Source of the DNA: an uncultured Muribaculaceae bacterium
Lineage (GTDB): Bacteria; Bacteroidota; Bacteroidia; Bacteroidales; Muribaculaceae
Assembly (NCBI GenBank): GCA_910584495.1
Contig: CAJUAR010000014.1
Location: forward strand, 1 to 46,553
Reading direction: 5' to 3'
Length of the DNA stretch: 46,553 nt
The notes beneath the pieces were generated by a model, which did no database searches, was not told where the DNA came from, and saw nothing but the letters and a program-made list of their open reading frames with translations. Within the stretch, counting starts at the first letter, position 1. Every line of letters starts with the position of its first letter. This document shows positions 9,218-18,519 of this stretch, in pieces. The position numbers and the translations under genes are program-made.

Positions 9218-11149
9218 TCAATCCTTATACTCGGCTTTGAGAGTCCAGTGTTCGAGATCGAAAGTTAATTTATAGTTACCGGCCTTTTCCACATTCCAGT
9301 TATAATCGGGATTGGCTGTATAGATGAAATTTGGAGTTGCGACACCGTTTTGGTCAATCGACAGATTGTCGACTGCGGGTCTTACATGAGTTCCCCAATC
9401 TTTTACCGGGGTTGCTCTCAGTCTACCCGTATTTAGATGGCCTTCATAAACAAAAACATACTGAGAAATCTTTGTTACCGGCGTGGGATTGTATATGTCC
9501 CAACCTGAGGGTGCGGCATCGCCGAGAATGAAGAATTCATTGGTGGCGATTGGAGTCACTTGCATTTCAATTCCTTGGAGTGCGCCCAGATATATACAAC
9601 TCATAGTCCAGTTGCGGAGATCGAGCGACAAACGATACTTTCCGGCTTCCTTGACTACCCATTTATAATCGGGATTTTCCGAGTAATCGAATTCAGCGTC
9701 TTTTATGTCGGACTTGTCGATTTGTGCATTGCCACCTTTTGGTCGTATGGCGGCCCAACCGGGGTATTCAGGTCCGCTGTTAGGGTACAACTTGAATTCT
9801 CCGGTATAGAGATTGCCTTCGTAAGTAAACATATAACCGTCAGAGTCGCTTCTTGTCAACGCTGTCATGGAGTTGCCATCCCAACCGTTTGCGGTGGCAT
9901 CACCTACCATAAACAAAGTCGGGGTTTCTATAGGATCTTTATCTGAGGGTGCAGGCCCGTTTTCAAGATATTGGGCTGAAATAGTATAGTTTTCGAGGTC
10001 AAATGTAATGCGGTAGTAGCCCTCTTTGGTCACGAACCAGTTAATGTCAGGCTCAGCAACATACATGAATTTCTCATCAGCCACACCGTTTTCTCCGATT
10101 TCAACATGCTGCATCAGTGGTCGGATATGAGCACCCCAACCGTAATGTGGTGTAGCGCGGAGTTCTCCTTGCGTAAGCAGACCTTCATACTGGAATACAT
10201 ATTCGCTTATGCGTTTCAGAGGTGTCGAGCTATCGGGATTTTCGCCCCACTGCACCCAACCGGTCGGAGTGGCGTCGCCAATCATCCATAGATTATCAGT
10301 CTTAATCGGATTCTTCTCTTCCGGTTGTGGATTTTCACCTCCCAGATATTCAGTCTTAAGTGTCCAGTGTTCAAGGTCAAATGTGAGATGATAGTTTCCC
10401 GCATCTGTCACAAGCCAGTTTATGTCTGGATCCCATACATACATAAAGTTTTCATCGGCAATGCCGTCTTTACCGATTTCAACATGGTCAGTTATCGGAC
10501 GGATATGATAGCCCCAGGCTCTCTTTGTTGTGGCGCGAAGTTCACCTTCATTTAGCCAGCATTCATATTCGAAAATATATTTGCTCTTTTTCTGAGTTTC
10601 CGGAGCACTCCACACATTCCAGCCGCTGGAGGTCGCGGAGCCTACAATATACAGCGTTTCGGTTTCAATGGGTTCCACCTCGGGTTGTACGAACTCACCC
10701 AGATATTCGGTGCTTAGAGTCCAATCCCGGAGATTGAATGTGAGCGAGTATGTACCGTTAGCCACGACGAGCCATTTTTCGTCGGGGTTGTTGGCGTGCA
10801 TCTGAAATTTTACATTCTCAAGTGGCTCTTCTCCGATTTCCTGTCCGTAGTACAACGGGCGGATAAAGTCAACATCAAGAGTTGTTGTCGGAGCCAAACT
10901 CACTTTGAATTCCCCTTCATGCAACTGACCTTTATAAACGAATATATAGGGGTCACTTTCGGAGCACTGCATTGGAGTCGGCTCTTCGAAAGACCAACCG
11001 GTCGGCACAGCATCGCCCACAAGATAGAGTTCACCGGTATGTATGGGGCTTTTAACGTCGGAGACAATAAGATCCTTCTCTCCTTCGCAAGAAGTTAAGC
11101 TACCTGCGGTGAGCAAGATTGCGAATAGTTGTAATATTTTATTTTTCAT
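9218..11149 (-). CDS. SusF-like outer-membrane lipoprotein with five tandem binding modules
   Basis: This 643-residue lipoprotein (lipobox SLTSC, Cys21) contains five repeats of about 110 residues, at roughly 40-151, 164-270, 285-396, 410-522 and 537-643. Each runs LY-VGDA-P-GW, then YIF-YEG-L--GE, then IRP, then DINW-V---G-Y-LTFDLE-WTL--EYL. This is the SusE/SusF starch-binding-like module fold; characterised SusE and SusF have three or four modules. Modules 2 and 3 are very alike in both protein and DNA, suggesting a recent internal duplication. It lies just after susD and probably binds the PUL's target polymer at the cell surface. Confidence 0.85.
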   Translation of the reverse strand: MKNKILQLFAILLTAGSLTSCEGEKDLIVSDVKSPIHTGELYLVGDAVPTGWSFEEPTPMQCSESDPYIFVYKGQLHEGEFKVSLAPTTTLDVDFIRPLYYGQEIGEEPLENVKFQMHANNPDEKWLVVANGTYSLTFNLRDWTLSTEYLGEFVQPEVEPIETETLYIVGSATSSGWNVWSAPETQKKSKYIFEYECWLNEGELRATTKRAWGYHIRPITDHVEIGKDGIADENFMYVWDPDINWLVTDAGNYHLTFDLEHWTLKTEYLGGENPQPEEKNPIKTDNLWMIGDATPTGWVQWGENPDSSTPLKRISEYVFQYEGLLTQGELRATPHYGWGAHIRPLMQHVEIGENGVADEKFMYVAEPDINWFVTKEGYYRITFDLENYTISAQYLENGPAPSDKDPIETPTLFMVGDATANGWDGNSMTALTRSDSDGYMFTYEGNLYTGEFKLYPNSGPEYPGWAAIRPKGGNAQIDKSDIKDAEFDYSENPDYKWVVKEAGKYRLSLDLRNWTMSCIYLGALQGIEMQVTPIATNEFFILGDAAPSGWDIYNPTPVTKISQYVFVYEGHLNTGRLRATPVKDWGTHVRPAVDNLSIDQNGVATPNFIYTANPDYNWNVEKAGNYKLTFDLEHWTLKAEYKD

Positions 11150-11174
11150 GCTTCAGTCTTAATGAAAAGATGAA

Positions 11175-12905
11175 TTAATAACCGGGATTTTGAACAAGAT
11201 TCGGATTTGCCTGCAACGATTTGAACGGTATAGGGAATATCTCGGTATGGTTGTCGTTGTCAGGTTTTTTGTCCCACCATTTCCCGGAAGAAAATTTCCC
11301 GAAACGTACCAGATCCGTGCGGCGGCGAGTCTCTGCAAAGAACTCACGCCCCCATTCGTCAAGCATCTCCTGCATATCCAGTTTCGCACTTCCTTCAGGC
11401 TCATAAAGAACTTCCGGAAGGTTTTCAGCCGGATAATTTCTGCGGCGTACGCTGTTAAGAAGTGTAGCCGCCTCCGGAGTATTACCGGCGCGTAGTTTAC
11501 ATTCGGCGAGCATATATATGACTTCGGGGAGCCTTATTTCAGCATAATCGGCTTCCAACTGATGCTCATCGTCATCGCTATATAAGGGATATTTTACATA
11601 GTGCCATCCTGAATTATGGTCTCCTGTTGTTAATGAACTTGTTTTGTTTGAGGGCCAAAGCTCGGGATCAAGATTTTGGAAATCGCCTACGGCATCGCGG
11701 ATATAAAGGTCATAGTCGCGTTCCGGCGCCCGTACTTTCTTCACTTTTCCATTGTCGTCGGTATATTCGAGATAGCCGTATAAGAACATGCCTTCTCTCT
11801 TGCCGTTACCGAGATTCCTGTAAAGTTTCATGCGCTCGTCGCCAGGGTATTTGCGGAATTTTTGTATTGGCATACCGAGCTCATCGGTGTAAAGATTGCC
11901 ATAAAGATCATAACTTGGCGCGGCTGCATATTTAGTATTGTGGCCTCCTGCCTTGCATTTTTGATCCTTGAGATATAGATGTGCATTCGCAGGAACTGTC
12001 CACCAATACGTATTCGCATGGTAATTCCAGTATTCATAGCCCGGACTGCTCGGAAACGCGAAAATCACTTCATCGCATCCATCGTTGTTCCAGTCAAAGG
12101 GAGCATCCCAACTATCGGCAACCTCATACGCGCCATAAACTCCGTCTAAAATATTCTGACAAAGAGTGGCGCAATCTGTATAGCGGTCTTCTCCGACATA
12201 TACCCCCGCATTGAGATATAGTCGAGCAAGCAATGCAGCGGCACCGGCTTGAGTCCACTGGTTGAGGTATTGAGTTTGTGTGCCAAGTGTTTCCTTTTTT
12301 GGTAACTTATTTATTACATCTTTAAGTTCATTCTCAATATACCGGAAGATTACAGAAGGTTCTACCTGTGTTTCGGTATTTTTTGTCTGGTCTTCAAATG
12401 AAACGACATAAGGTAGGTTTCTGAAGCCGTCAAGCAAACTGATATAGCACAATGCACGCAGAGTGCGTAAAGACGCGGTATAATTATCTATCTCCTCATT
12501 TGTGAATCCAAATTTTTCTCGGTCGACAGTAGCAAGTTGCTCTATTCCGAAGTTGCACTGACTTATCCCTTGAAAGCCTTCGTTCCATAAGAATTCAAAG
12601 TAGTCATCTTGGGGTGTCCAGGTGTGATAGTGATAGCGGCGCCAACACCCCCCGTCATCCCACCAGCCGTCGCGCGACGGAGTTATTATCTGATCGGATG
12701 GCAACTCCTGCAAAAAGTGCCTGTACTGAATCATGTGATAGCAATGTTCAAAAGGCCTTGCTACTATTCTTTCAACGTCCTTGCGGGTGTTGTAGAAGTT
12801 ACTCGATTCTACTTGATCGTACAAGGTTTCATCGAGGTTTGTGCATGATGCGAGAAATATAACTCCCACCACAATGCACAGGTTCTTAATTATAATACTT
12901 TTCAT
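11175..12905 (-). CDS. SusD/RagB family glycan-binding lipoprotein
   Basis: This 576-residue SusD-family protein has a lipobox (FLASC, Cys21), the N-terminal TNLDETLYD segment typical after the lipid anchor, TPR-like helices and a C-terminal end (PIPFKSLQANPNLVQNPGY) of the classical SusD form. SusD proteins sit as a lid over the SusC channel and bind oligosaccharides. The gene starts 20 bp after the susC stop, so the pair is co-transcribed. Protein identity is firm; substrate is not determinable from sequence. Confidence 0.95.
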   Translation of the reverse strand: MKSIIIKNLCIVVGVIFLASCTNLDETLYDQVESSNFYNTRKDVERIVARPFEHCYHMIQYRHFLQELPSDQIITPSRDGWWDDGGCWRRYHYHTWTPQDDYFEFLWNEGFQGISQCNFGIEQLATVDREKFGFTNEEIDNYTASLRTLRALCYISLLDGFRNLPYVVSFEDQTKNTETQVEPSVIFRYIENELKDVINKLPKKETLGTQTQYLNQWTQAGAAALLARLYLNAGVYVGEDRYTDCATLCQNILDGVYGAYEVADSWDAPFDWNNDGCDEVIFAFPSSPGYEYWNYHANTYWWTVPANAHLYLKDQKCKAGGHNTKYAAAPSYDLYGNLYTDELGMPIQKFRKYPGDERMKLYRNLGNGKREGMFLYGYLEYTDDNGKVKKVRAPERDYDLYIRDAVGDFQNLDPELWPSNKTSSLTTGDHNSGWHYVKYPLYSDDDEHQLEADYAEIRLPEVIYMLAECKLRAGNTPEAATLLNSVRRRNYPAENLPEVLYEPEGSAKLDMQEMLDEWGREFFAETRRRTDLVRFGKFSSGKWWDKKPDNDNHTEIFPIPFKSLQANPNLVQNPGY

Positions 12906-12925
12906 GATAGCATTCTTGTGATTAA

Positions 12926-15900
12926 TTAAAAGTCAATCTGGGCTCCGACAATGAATTGACGAGTTGTCGGATAGTACATACATGATCCCTGTGCGCCAGG
13001 CGTCAGACCGTTAACCGGATATGTGCTTGGATCTATCCCCGAAAACTTCGTGATGGTGAATACGTTAGTTACCGATCCGTAGATTCTCAGCTTATTCATG
13101 AAGCGCACATTCGGCAGATTCAACGTATATCCGAGAGTAATCTGGTCGAGCTTGAAATAATCGCCTCTCTCAAGAAAATAATCAGTAACAGCATGTGTGC
13201 CAGTGGCATTGATTTTGAAATTTTTGCCATAAGCTTTTTTCAACATATTGCCACTATATTTACGCGTGCCATAGTAGAAATCATGTATGTTGAACAAGTC
13301 AAAACCAAAAGCACCTCTAAAGAACAGCGCGAGATCGAAATTGCGATATCGGAAAGTATGTGTTGTCGACATAGTGAACTTCGGTAATCCATTACCAACT
13401 TTCACTTTGTCCTCTTCGGTAGCACGGTTTGCCGAAATTACTTCTCCGGCTTTGTTATATACCAGCCAGTCGCCATTATGATCTATCCCATAATACTTCC
13501 ACATATAAAAATTACCGATAGATTGGCCCTTCTCTATTCTCTGCAGATAGTAATAGGGGAACGGATTCTCTGTCTCACACATATTGTAGAAATCCTGCCC
13601 AATATACTTCGTGTTGCTGAAGTCTATGAACTTGTTTTTCATCGTTGAGCCTATTACGTTGAAACTGTATGTGAAATCACGACTTTGTACCGCAATGACA
13701 TTCAGGTCAAACTCAAACCCGGAGTTCTCCATAGTACCAACGTTGACGAATGCTGTGGGCCACATATAAGGGGGCACGGATACGTTATAATCTCCAAGCA
13801 GATCTTCTGTGCGTCTACGGAAATAGTTCAGCGAACCCGAAAATCGGTTGTTGAACATTGCGAAGTCAAGACCGATGTTCCAGTTTTTTGCACGTTCCCA
13901 CTTTAAATCGGGATTCGGGTTCTTGGATGCACCCCATCCTTGCAGATAACGACCGTTAATATACGAATATCCGTAACCTGCCATCGTAGCTAACGACATG
14001 TAACTTCCAAAGTTCTGGTTTCCGCTCTCTCCATAGTCTGCACGGATTTTTAAATCATTGAGCCAGGAACGTGAAGGTTCCATAAAACTTTCATTACTGA
14101 TGCGCCATCCGATAGAAACAGCAGGGAAATTGCCCCACTTGTTATTTTTACCGAATTTCGAAGAGCCTTCATGTCGAAGAGAGGCTGTTAGGAGATATTT
14201 TCCATCCCAGTCATAGCTAATACGACCAAAAAAGGCGATTAGTTTGCTGTCATTTTTATAACTACTCATACCGATTATGCCTTCATCCTTAGCATACTCG
14301 CCGGATCCAAGATTATCGGCACCTAATCCGTCATTGGGAAAATCACTGTTCTCGGCATTGAAACCAGAATTTTGGAAATACTGATATGAATAGCCAAGCA
14401 TCAGCTTTATGTTGTTCCTGCCAAATTTGCCGGTGGCATTGCCAATCCACTCCAGCACATCCTGACGGGTTTTTGAATAAGAACGGCTCGCCTGACCATC
14501 ATATCCGGCATTGATTGCCATGGTACTGGTCGATGGCCTGAACCATTTCTGATCATAACTGTAACGATGTTCCGCAACTGTAATCTGAGTATTCAGCGTA
14601 ATGGGGCATTCACGACTCCCTGTCCAAAGAAGTGGCAGCAGATTGAGTTTTAAAGTGCCGTCCATGTCAATCATTTTGGTATCGGTGTGATTTGTCTCAA
14701 GCTTTTGAACCTCCACGGGATTATACGCACTTGTCTGCCCGAAAAAATTATAATATCGTGTAGGATCTTCTTTGTCCATCAACGGAGTGGTCGGATTAGC
14801 AGCAATGGCATTTCGGAAAACATTCCAGTCGGCAGCATCACTTGAAATCAAACGAGGAGACAAATTAAGATTAAGATTAAAGAGATCGCCTTTGGAGCTA
14901 AGCCCTACAGAGGCTCTACCGCCATACTCCTCTCTATTAGACCGTAAATCAACGCCATGCGATTTCTTATAATCGGCACTTATACGAAAATTGGCACGTT
15001 CATTGCCTCCTGACGCACTTATATTATGCTTTTGTCCAAATCCAGTACGGCTGACTCCGGCAAACCAATCGTAATCGCCACCCAAATCAGTACCGTTATC
15101 ACCCCACGGCAAGCGGACTTCTCTATAGTCTGTAGAACTCATCATGTCGAGATCTCGATTTACCTTGTCCCAAGATAAAGTCGCCGAATAGGTTATATTA
15201 GTAGTTCCATCCTTACTTGCTTTCTTTGTTGTTACGAGTATGACGCCGTTAGAACCCTGCGTACCGTAAATTGCAGAGGCCGCACCATCTTTAAGTACAT
15301 CAAACGAAGCAATATCATTTGGGTTGACGTTTGCCAAACTTCCCCCGGGCACACCATCGATCACAATAAGGGGACTTAGACCGGCTGAACGAGATGCGAC
15401 ACCACGAATCTGTATGCTTGACTGATTGTTGGGATCCGCAGCACCAGTATTGGAAATTGAAACTCCGGGAACTTTGCCTTGAATAAGCATTGCAGGATCA
15501 GAAGAACTTATAGTGAGAAAGTCTTTCTCGCTCACATGGCTTATGGCAGAAGTCAATTCCTTCTTATCCATCGTACCGTAGCCGATTACAACCACTTCAT
15601 TAAGCAGTTGTAAATCTTCCGACATAACGATGTCAATTCGCCCGTCTTTGTCTATTTTCTTCTTTTCCGGTGTAAAACCGATGTATGAAAACATGAGTCT
15701 GCCCCCCTCGGGAACATCGATTTCATAGTTACCGTCGATATCGGTGGTAACTCCTTTACTCTGCCCTTCTACTATTACCGAAGCGCCAATCAGTGGCTCA
15801 CCCTTAGTGTCGGTTACGGTTCCGACTATTTTTATTATATTACCTTTAGAAACCTGTTGTTTTGAAGGGTGAGAATGAGTGGCTGTTTTTTTATTCAGCA

Positions 15901-16222
15901 CAATCTGTTTTTTGTCAATGACGTAAACTATATCATGATTGGCGAAAAGTTTATCAAGGACTTTTGTCAAAGCCTCGTCTTTTACATTGAGTGTTACAGG
16001 AACACTGACATTTATAGTTTCCTTACTATAAATGAATCTGTAATTTGTTTGCTGTTCTATAGATTTTAGAACTTTTTCCAAGGTAGCTCCATTTGCATCG
16101 ATGGACACCTTGCTGTCGGAAGCGCGGACAGATAGCCCATAGCCGACCATCAGCAGAAAGAGCATAGCTCTAAGCGTCAGATGCCAACGGCTGCGCTGAG
16201 AATGTAAATTAGGTTTTTCCAT
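12926..16222 (-). CDS. SusC/RagA family TonB-dependent receptor with STN signalling domain
   Basis: This 1098-residue outer-membrane transporter shows a signal peptide, an STN domain (about 38-112), a carboxypeptidase-D regulatory-like beta-sandwich (about 130-205), a TonB-box-like EVVVIGYG (209-216), a plug from about 220, then a long beta-barrel ending in IVGAQIDF with a terminal Phe. The STN domain marks transducer-type receptors that contact a FecR anti-sigma factor. Its divergent neighbours are exactly an ECF sigma and a FecR protein. Ligand binding should therefore both import the glycan and switch on this operon. No TTTG/TAnnTTTG promoter is seen upstream on this strand, consistent with ECF control. 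Confidence 0.95.
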   Translation of the reverse strand: MEKPNLHSQRSRWHLTLRAMLFLLMVGYGLSVRASDSKVSIDANGATLEKVLKSIEQQTNYRFIYSKETINVSVPVTLNVKDEALTKVLDKLFANHDIVYVIDKKQIVLNKKTATHSHPSKQQVSKGNIIKIVGTVTDTKGEPLIGASVIVEGQSKGVTTDIDGNYEIDVPEGGRLMFSYIGFTPEKKKIDKDGRIDIVMSEDLQLLNEVVVIGYGTMDKKELTSAISHVSEKDFLTISSSDPAMLIQGKVPGVSISNTGAADPNNQSSIQIRGVASRSAGLSPLIVIDGVPGGSLANVNPNDIASFDVLKDGAASAIYGTQGSNGVILVTTKKASKDGTTNITYSATLSWDKVNRDLDMMSSTDYREVRLPWGDNGTDLGGDYDWFAGVSRTGFGQKHNISASGGNERANFRISADYKKSHGVDLRSNREEYGGRASVGLSSKGDLFNLNLNLSPRLISSDAADWNVFRNAIAANPTTPLMDKEDPTRYYNFFGQTSAYNPVEVQKLETNHTDTKMIDMDGTLKLNLLPLLWTGSRECPITLNTQITVAEHRYSYDQKWFRPSTSTMAINAGYDGQASRSYSKTRQDVLEWIGNATGKFGRNNIKLMLGYSYQYFQNSGFNAENSDFPNDGLGADNLGSGEYAKDEGIIGMSSYKNDSKLIAFFGRISYDWDGKYLLTASLRHEGSSKFGKNNKWGNFPAVSIGWRISNESFMEPSRSWLNDLKIRADYGESGNQNFGSYMSLATMAGYGYSYINGRYLQGWGASKNPNPDLKWERAKNWNIGLDFAMFNNRFSGSLNYFRRRTEDLLGDYNVSVPPYMWPTAFVNVGTMENSGFEFDLNVIAVQSRDFTYSFNVIGSTMKNKFIDFSNTKYIGQDFYNMCETENPFPYYYLQRIEKGQSIGNFYMWKYYGIDHNGDWLVYNKAGEVISANRATEEDKVKVGNGLPKFTMSTTHTFRYRNFDLALFFRGAFGFDLFNIHDFYYGTRKYSGNMLKKAYGKNFKINATGTHAVTDYFLERGDYFKLDQITLGYTLNLPNVRFMNKLRIYGSVTNVFTITKFSGIDPSTYPVNGLTPGAQGSCMYYPTTRQFIVGAQIDF

Positions 16223-16420
16223 TTATTAAAAAATATAATTGGTTTTATTGATATAGATTTTATGGTTATTTAGGGATATTTTATATCCGTATATATAAAG
16301 AGCAACTGAAGAAAAAGAATCCACATCCAAAAATGAGAAAATTTTCCAACTGTGAATTTTTTATTCGAAATGTTTGTTTTATAGGATAATAACTCCTAAC
16401 TTCGCGGCACAATAAAACAC
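16223..16420. promoter_or_regulatory. Divergent control region between susC and the ECF sigma gene
   Basis: This is 198 bp of AT-rich DNA. Toward the sigma gene there is a housekeeping-type promoter (separate entry). Toward susC I see no CAAAnnTA (the minus-strand -7 form), so the susC promoter is probably of ECF type. It contains a perfect palindrome GGATAT-TTT-ATATCC at 16274-16288, about 52 bp upstream of the susC start, which is a candidate regulator site or 5' leader hairpin. Confidence 0.5.
16373..16404 (+). promoter_or_regulatory. Promoter of the ECF sigma/anti-sigma operon
   Basis: TTTG at 16373-16376, a 20-bp spacer, then TAACTTCG at 16397-16404 match the Bacteroides housekeeping form TTTG-N19-21-TAnnTTTG with one base off. 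The start codon is 17 bp downstream of the -7 element. Confidence 0.6.
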
Positions 16421-17008
16421 ATGGAAAACGAAAAATTTGAAAATGAAGTGCTTTTGCTGGCTGCCTTGAAGTTAGACAGCCATGAGGCTTTTATACAAAT
16501 TTTTCGTAAATATTATCCCGACCTTGTCCTTTTTGCTTCTCGGTTTATCCTTGATACGGAAACCTGTGAAGACATTGTTCAGGAAGCATTCATCAAAATC
16601 TGGTCTAACAGAAAAATCCTTGAGATACGTACTTCGCTTAAGACATATCTCATCTCTTTAGTGCAGCATCTTGCGTTGAATGAGATTAAACACCGCAAGG
16701 TTAAGACTCTCTATCAGGACATGTACCATGAAATGATTATGGCACTCCCGGCCGACGAACATATACTCTATACAGAGTTGAATAATGCTGTAGAGAATCT
16801 GCTTTCACAACTTGATCCCGAAGTCCTTGAAACATATACGCTGTCAAGAACACATCACTTGAAATATACGGAAATAGCTCAGAAACTCAACATTTCGGTT
16901 CGAACCGTAGAGGCCCGTGTGAGCAAAACCATAAAATTTCTTCAGCAGAATCTAAAAGGATATAATTTAATAATTTATTTGACTCTATTGTTTCAACACC
17001 TAACATAA
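16421..17008 (+). CDS. ECF-type RNA polymerase sigma factor
   Basis: This 195-residue sigma-70 family protein has region 2 at about residues 25-90, including DTETCEDIVQEAFIKIW, and region 4 at about 125-180, including a helix-turn-helix LKYTEIAQKLNISVRTVEARV. This is the size and layout of the Bacteroidetes ECF sigma factors that pair with FecR proteins. It is followed after 9 bp by the anti-sigma gene and faces away from susC. It should direct transcription of susC and the genes behind it once released. The short hydrophobic C-terminus (LIIYLTLLF) is slightly unusual. Confidence 0.95.
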   Translation: MENEKFENEVLLLAALKLDSHEAFIQIFRKYYPDLVLFASRFILDTETCEDIVQEAFIKIWSNRKILEIRTSLKTYLISLVQHLALNEIKHRKVKTLYQDMYHEMIMALPADEHILYTELNNAVENLLSQLDPEVLETYTLSRTHHLKYTEIAQKLNISVRTVEARVSKTIKFLQQNLKGYNLIIYLTLLFQHLT

Positions 17009-17017
17009 GAGAACGAA

Positions 17018-18037
17018 ATGGATTGCAACGATAATAATCACACAGATATTCTGATAAGCCGTTATCTGATGGGGGATGCTTCATCACCGGAGATTGAAGA
17101 ATTATTCAATTGGATTAAACTGAGCGATGAGAATAAACAGTATTTTCATCGTCAGCAAGATATATGGTCTGTTCTGAACCCTGCTATAGATATTGAAAAT
17201 GTCAATACAGACAATGCCGAACAGAAAGTCCTGCGGAAAACCGGTATTGCATTGAACAAACGTTCATTCTTCAAAAAGTTGTTATCTTTTTGGTCGCGTA
17301 TTGCTGCTGTTGCTGTGCTGCCACTTATTGCAATCATAGGAGTGCTTCTATTCCGGACAATGGAAGATTCGGTTCTTGACAATGTCACAATTACAACTGC
17401 GTTCGGAAGCCTTAGCAGCACGAATCTCCCTGATGGCTCGGCCGTGTGGCTGAACGCCAATAGTTCTTTGACTTATAGCCCCGAGATGAAAAGCGGCACA
17501 AGAGATGTCTTTCTGCGTGGCGAAGCCTACTTCGAGGTCAAATCAGACGCAGCACATCCCTTTAACGTGCACACTCCATATATTACGGTCACTGCCAAAG
17601 GCACTGAATTCAATGTCAACGCCTATGATTCTATTGCCTCTGTGACGCTCGTAAACGGACGGGTCGATGTTGAAGTGAAAGAACAGTCATTGCAACTGAC
17701 ACCGGGAGAACATCTCGCTTTAACAGACGGAAAGCCTATGGTTCGTGACAATATCGATACCGCAAGATATTGCTCCTGGCGAAACGGCATGTTGATTTTT
17801 GAAGATGAATCACTCTTGAATATCTGCAACCGACTACAGCAGATGTACGATGTAGAGTTCGATATTGCGCCCGAATTAAGAGACCGCACATTTCGTATGA
17901 TTTTAAACGGAGAGAATATCAGCGAGATTGCTCATTTCTTTGAGATGTCTGCCCCTGTAACTTGTATATCCGAAACACAAGAAGCTCACAATGGGACTTC
18001 TCATTTGAAGCAACGGATTCGAATTATGCCTTTATAA
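17018..18037 (+). CDS. FecR-family anti-sigma factor
   Basis: This 339-residue inner-membrane protein has a cytoplasmic sigma-binding N-terminus (about 1-90), one transmembrane helix (about 94-113) and a periplasmic FecR beta domain (about 120-220: TAFGSLSSTNLPDGSAVWLNA, FLRGEAYFEV, VTAKGTEFNV). A C-terminal domain (about 255-339) resembles the one that contacts the STN domain of SusC. It holds the upstream sigma factor inactive and transmits the receptor's signal. Its last 6 bp overlap the end of the convergent PepSY-like gene. Confidence 0.93.
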   Translation: MDCNDNNHTDILISRYLMGDASSPEIEELFNWIKLSDENKQYFHRQQDIWSVLNPAIDIENVNTDNAEQKVLRKTGIALNKRSFFKKLLSFWSRIAAVAVLPLIAIIGVLLFRTMEDSVLDNVTITTAFGSLSSTNLPDGSAVWLNANSSLTYSPEMKSGTRDVFLRGEAYFEVKSDAAHPFNVHTPYITVTAKGTEFNVNAYDSIASVTLVNGRVDVEVKEQSLQLTPGEHLALTDGKPMVRDNIDTARYCSWRNGMLIFEDESLLNICNRLQQMYDVEFDIAPELRDRTFRMILNGENISEIAHFFEMSAPVTCISETQEAHNGTSHLKQRIRIMPL

Positions 18038-18469
18038 GGCAGAGCCGGAAAGACTTCCGTTGACAGTGTCGAAGGTCAGAGAAGAACTGAGCAGGCGCAC
18101 TGTATAGATTTTGTCCTTGCGGCTAAGATGGAAAACACTCCCCAGATTTTCAGTCTCCTGAAGATAGCCATAGAGTTTCTCCGGCAACTGGTCGTAGAGA
18201 AGCACCTGCGGCAGCGGCATGCCGTAGCCGTTTATGTCTGTCCACTCGCCGTCGGTGTCGAAACTCATTCCCGGGCCGTTGTCGATGCGCACCGTCACAC
18301 CTGCCGTGCTTGTGCCGACGCTCTGCAGCTCCGAATTGGGGAAATATTGGTTGATGAAGTTGGTCACTTTCTGCGGCAGCTCATCCCACAAGTCGCTGTG
18401 CGAACATGCAGCAAGCCACATAATGGAAGAGAGAAACAATGCCGGAATAAAAAATTTTAAACGTGTCAT
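18032..18469 (-). CDS. PepSY-like (DUF2874-type) small lipoprotein
   Basis: This 145-residue lipoprotein (lipobox WLAAC, Cys22) has a mature part resembling the PepSY-like/BLIP-fold repeats common in Bacteroidales: LPQKVTNFINQYFPN followed by a beta hairpin (VTVRIDNGPGMSFDTDGEW), then a second LPEKLYGYLQE segment. No catalytic residues are expected. Such proteins are periplasmic or surface proteins of unknown partner. It converges on fecR with a 6-bp overlap, so the two transcripts are complementary at their 3' ends. Confidence 0.7.
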   Translation of the reverse strand: MTRLKFFIPALFLSSIMWLAACSHSDLWDELPQKVTNFINQYFPNSELQSVGTSTAGVTVRIDNGPGMSFDTDGEWTDINGYGMPLPQVLLYDQLPEKLYGYLQETENLGSVFHLSRKDKIYTVRLLSSSLTFDTVNGSLSGSAL

Positions 18470-18519
18470 AATGCCGTGAACAGATGTATTACACTATTCA
18501 CAACAAGCATGCCGCCATT

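Noticed and set aside
9218..11149. Repeated DNA considered as a mobile or recombination element
   Set aside because: The repeats are coding modules of a SusF-like protein and stay within the reading frame.
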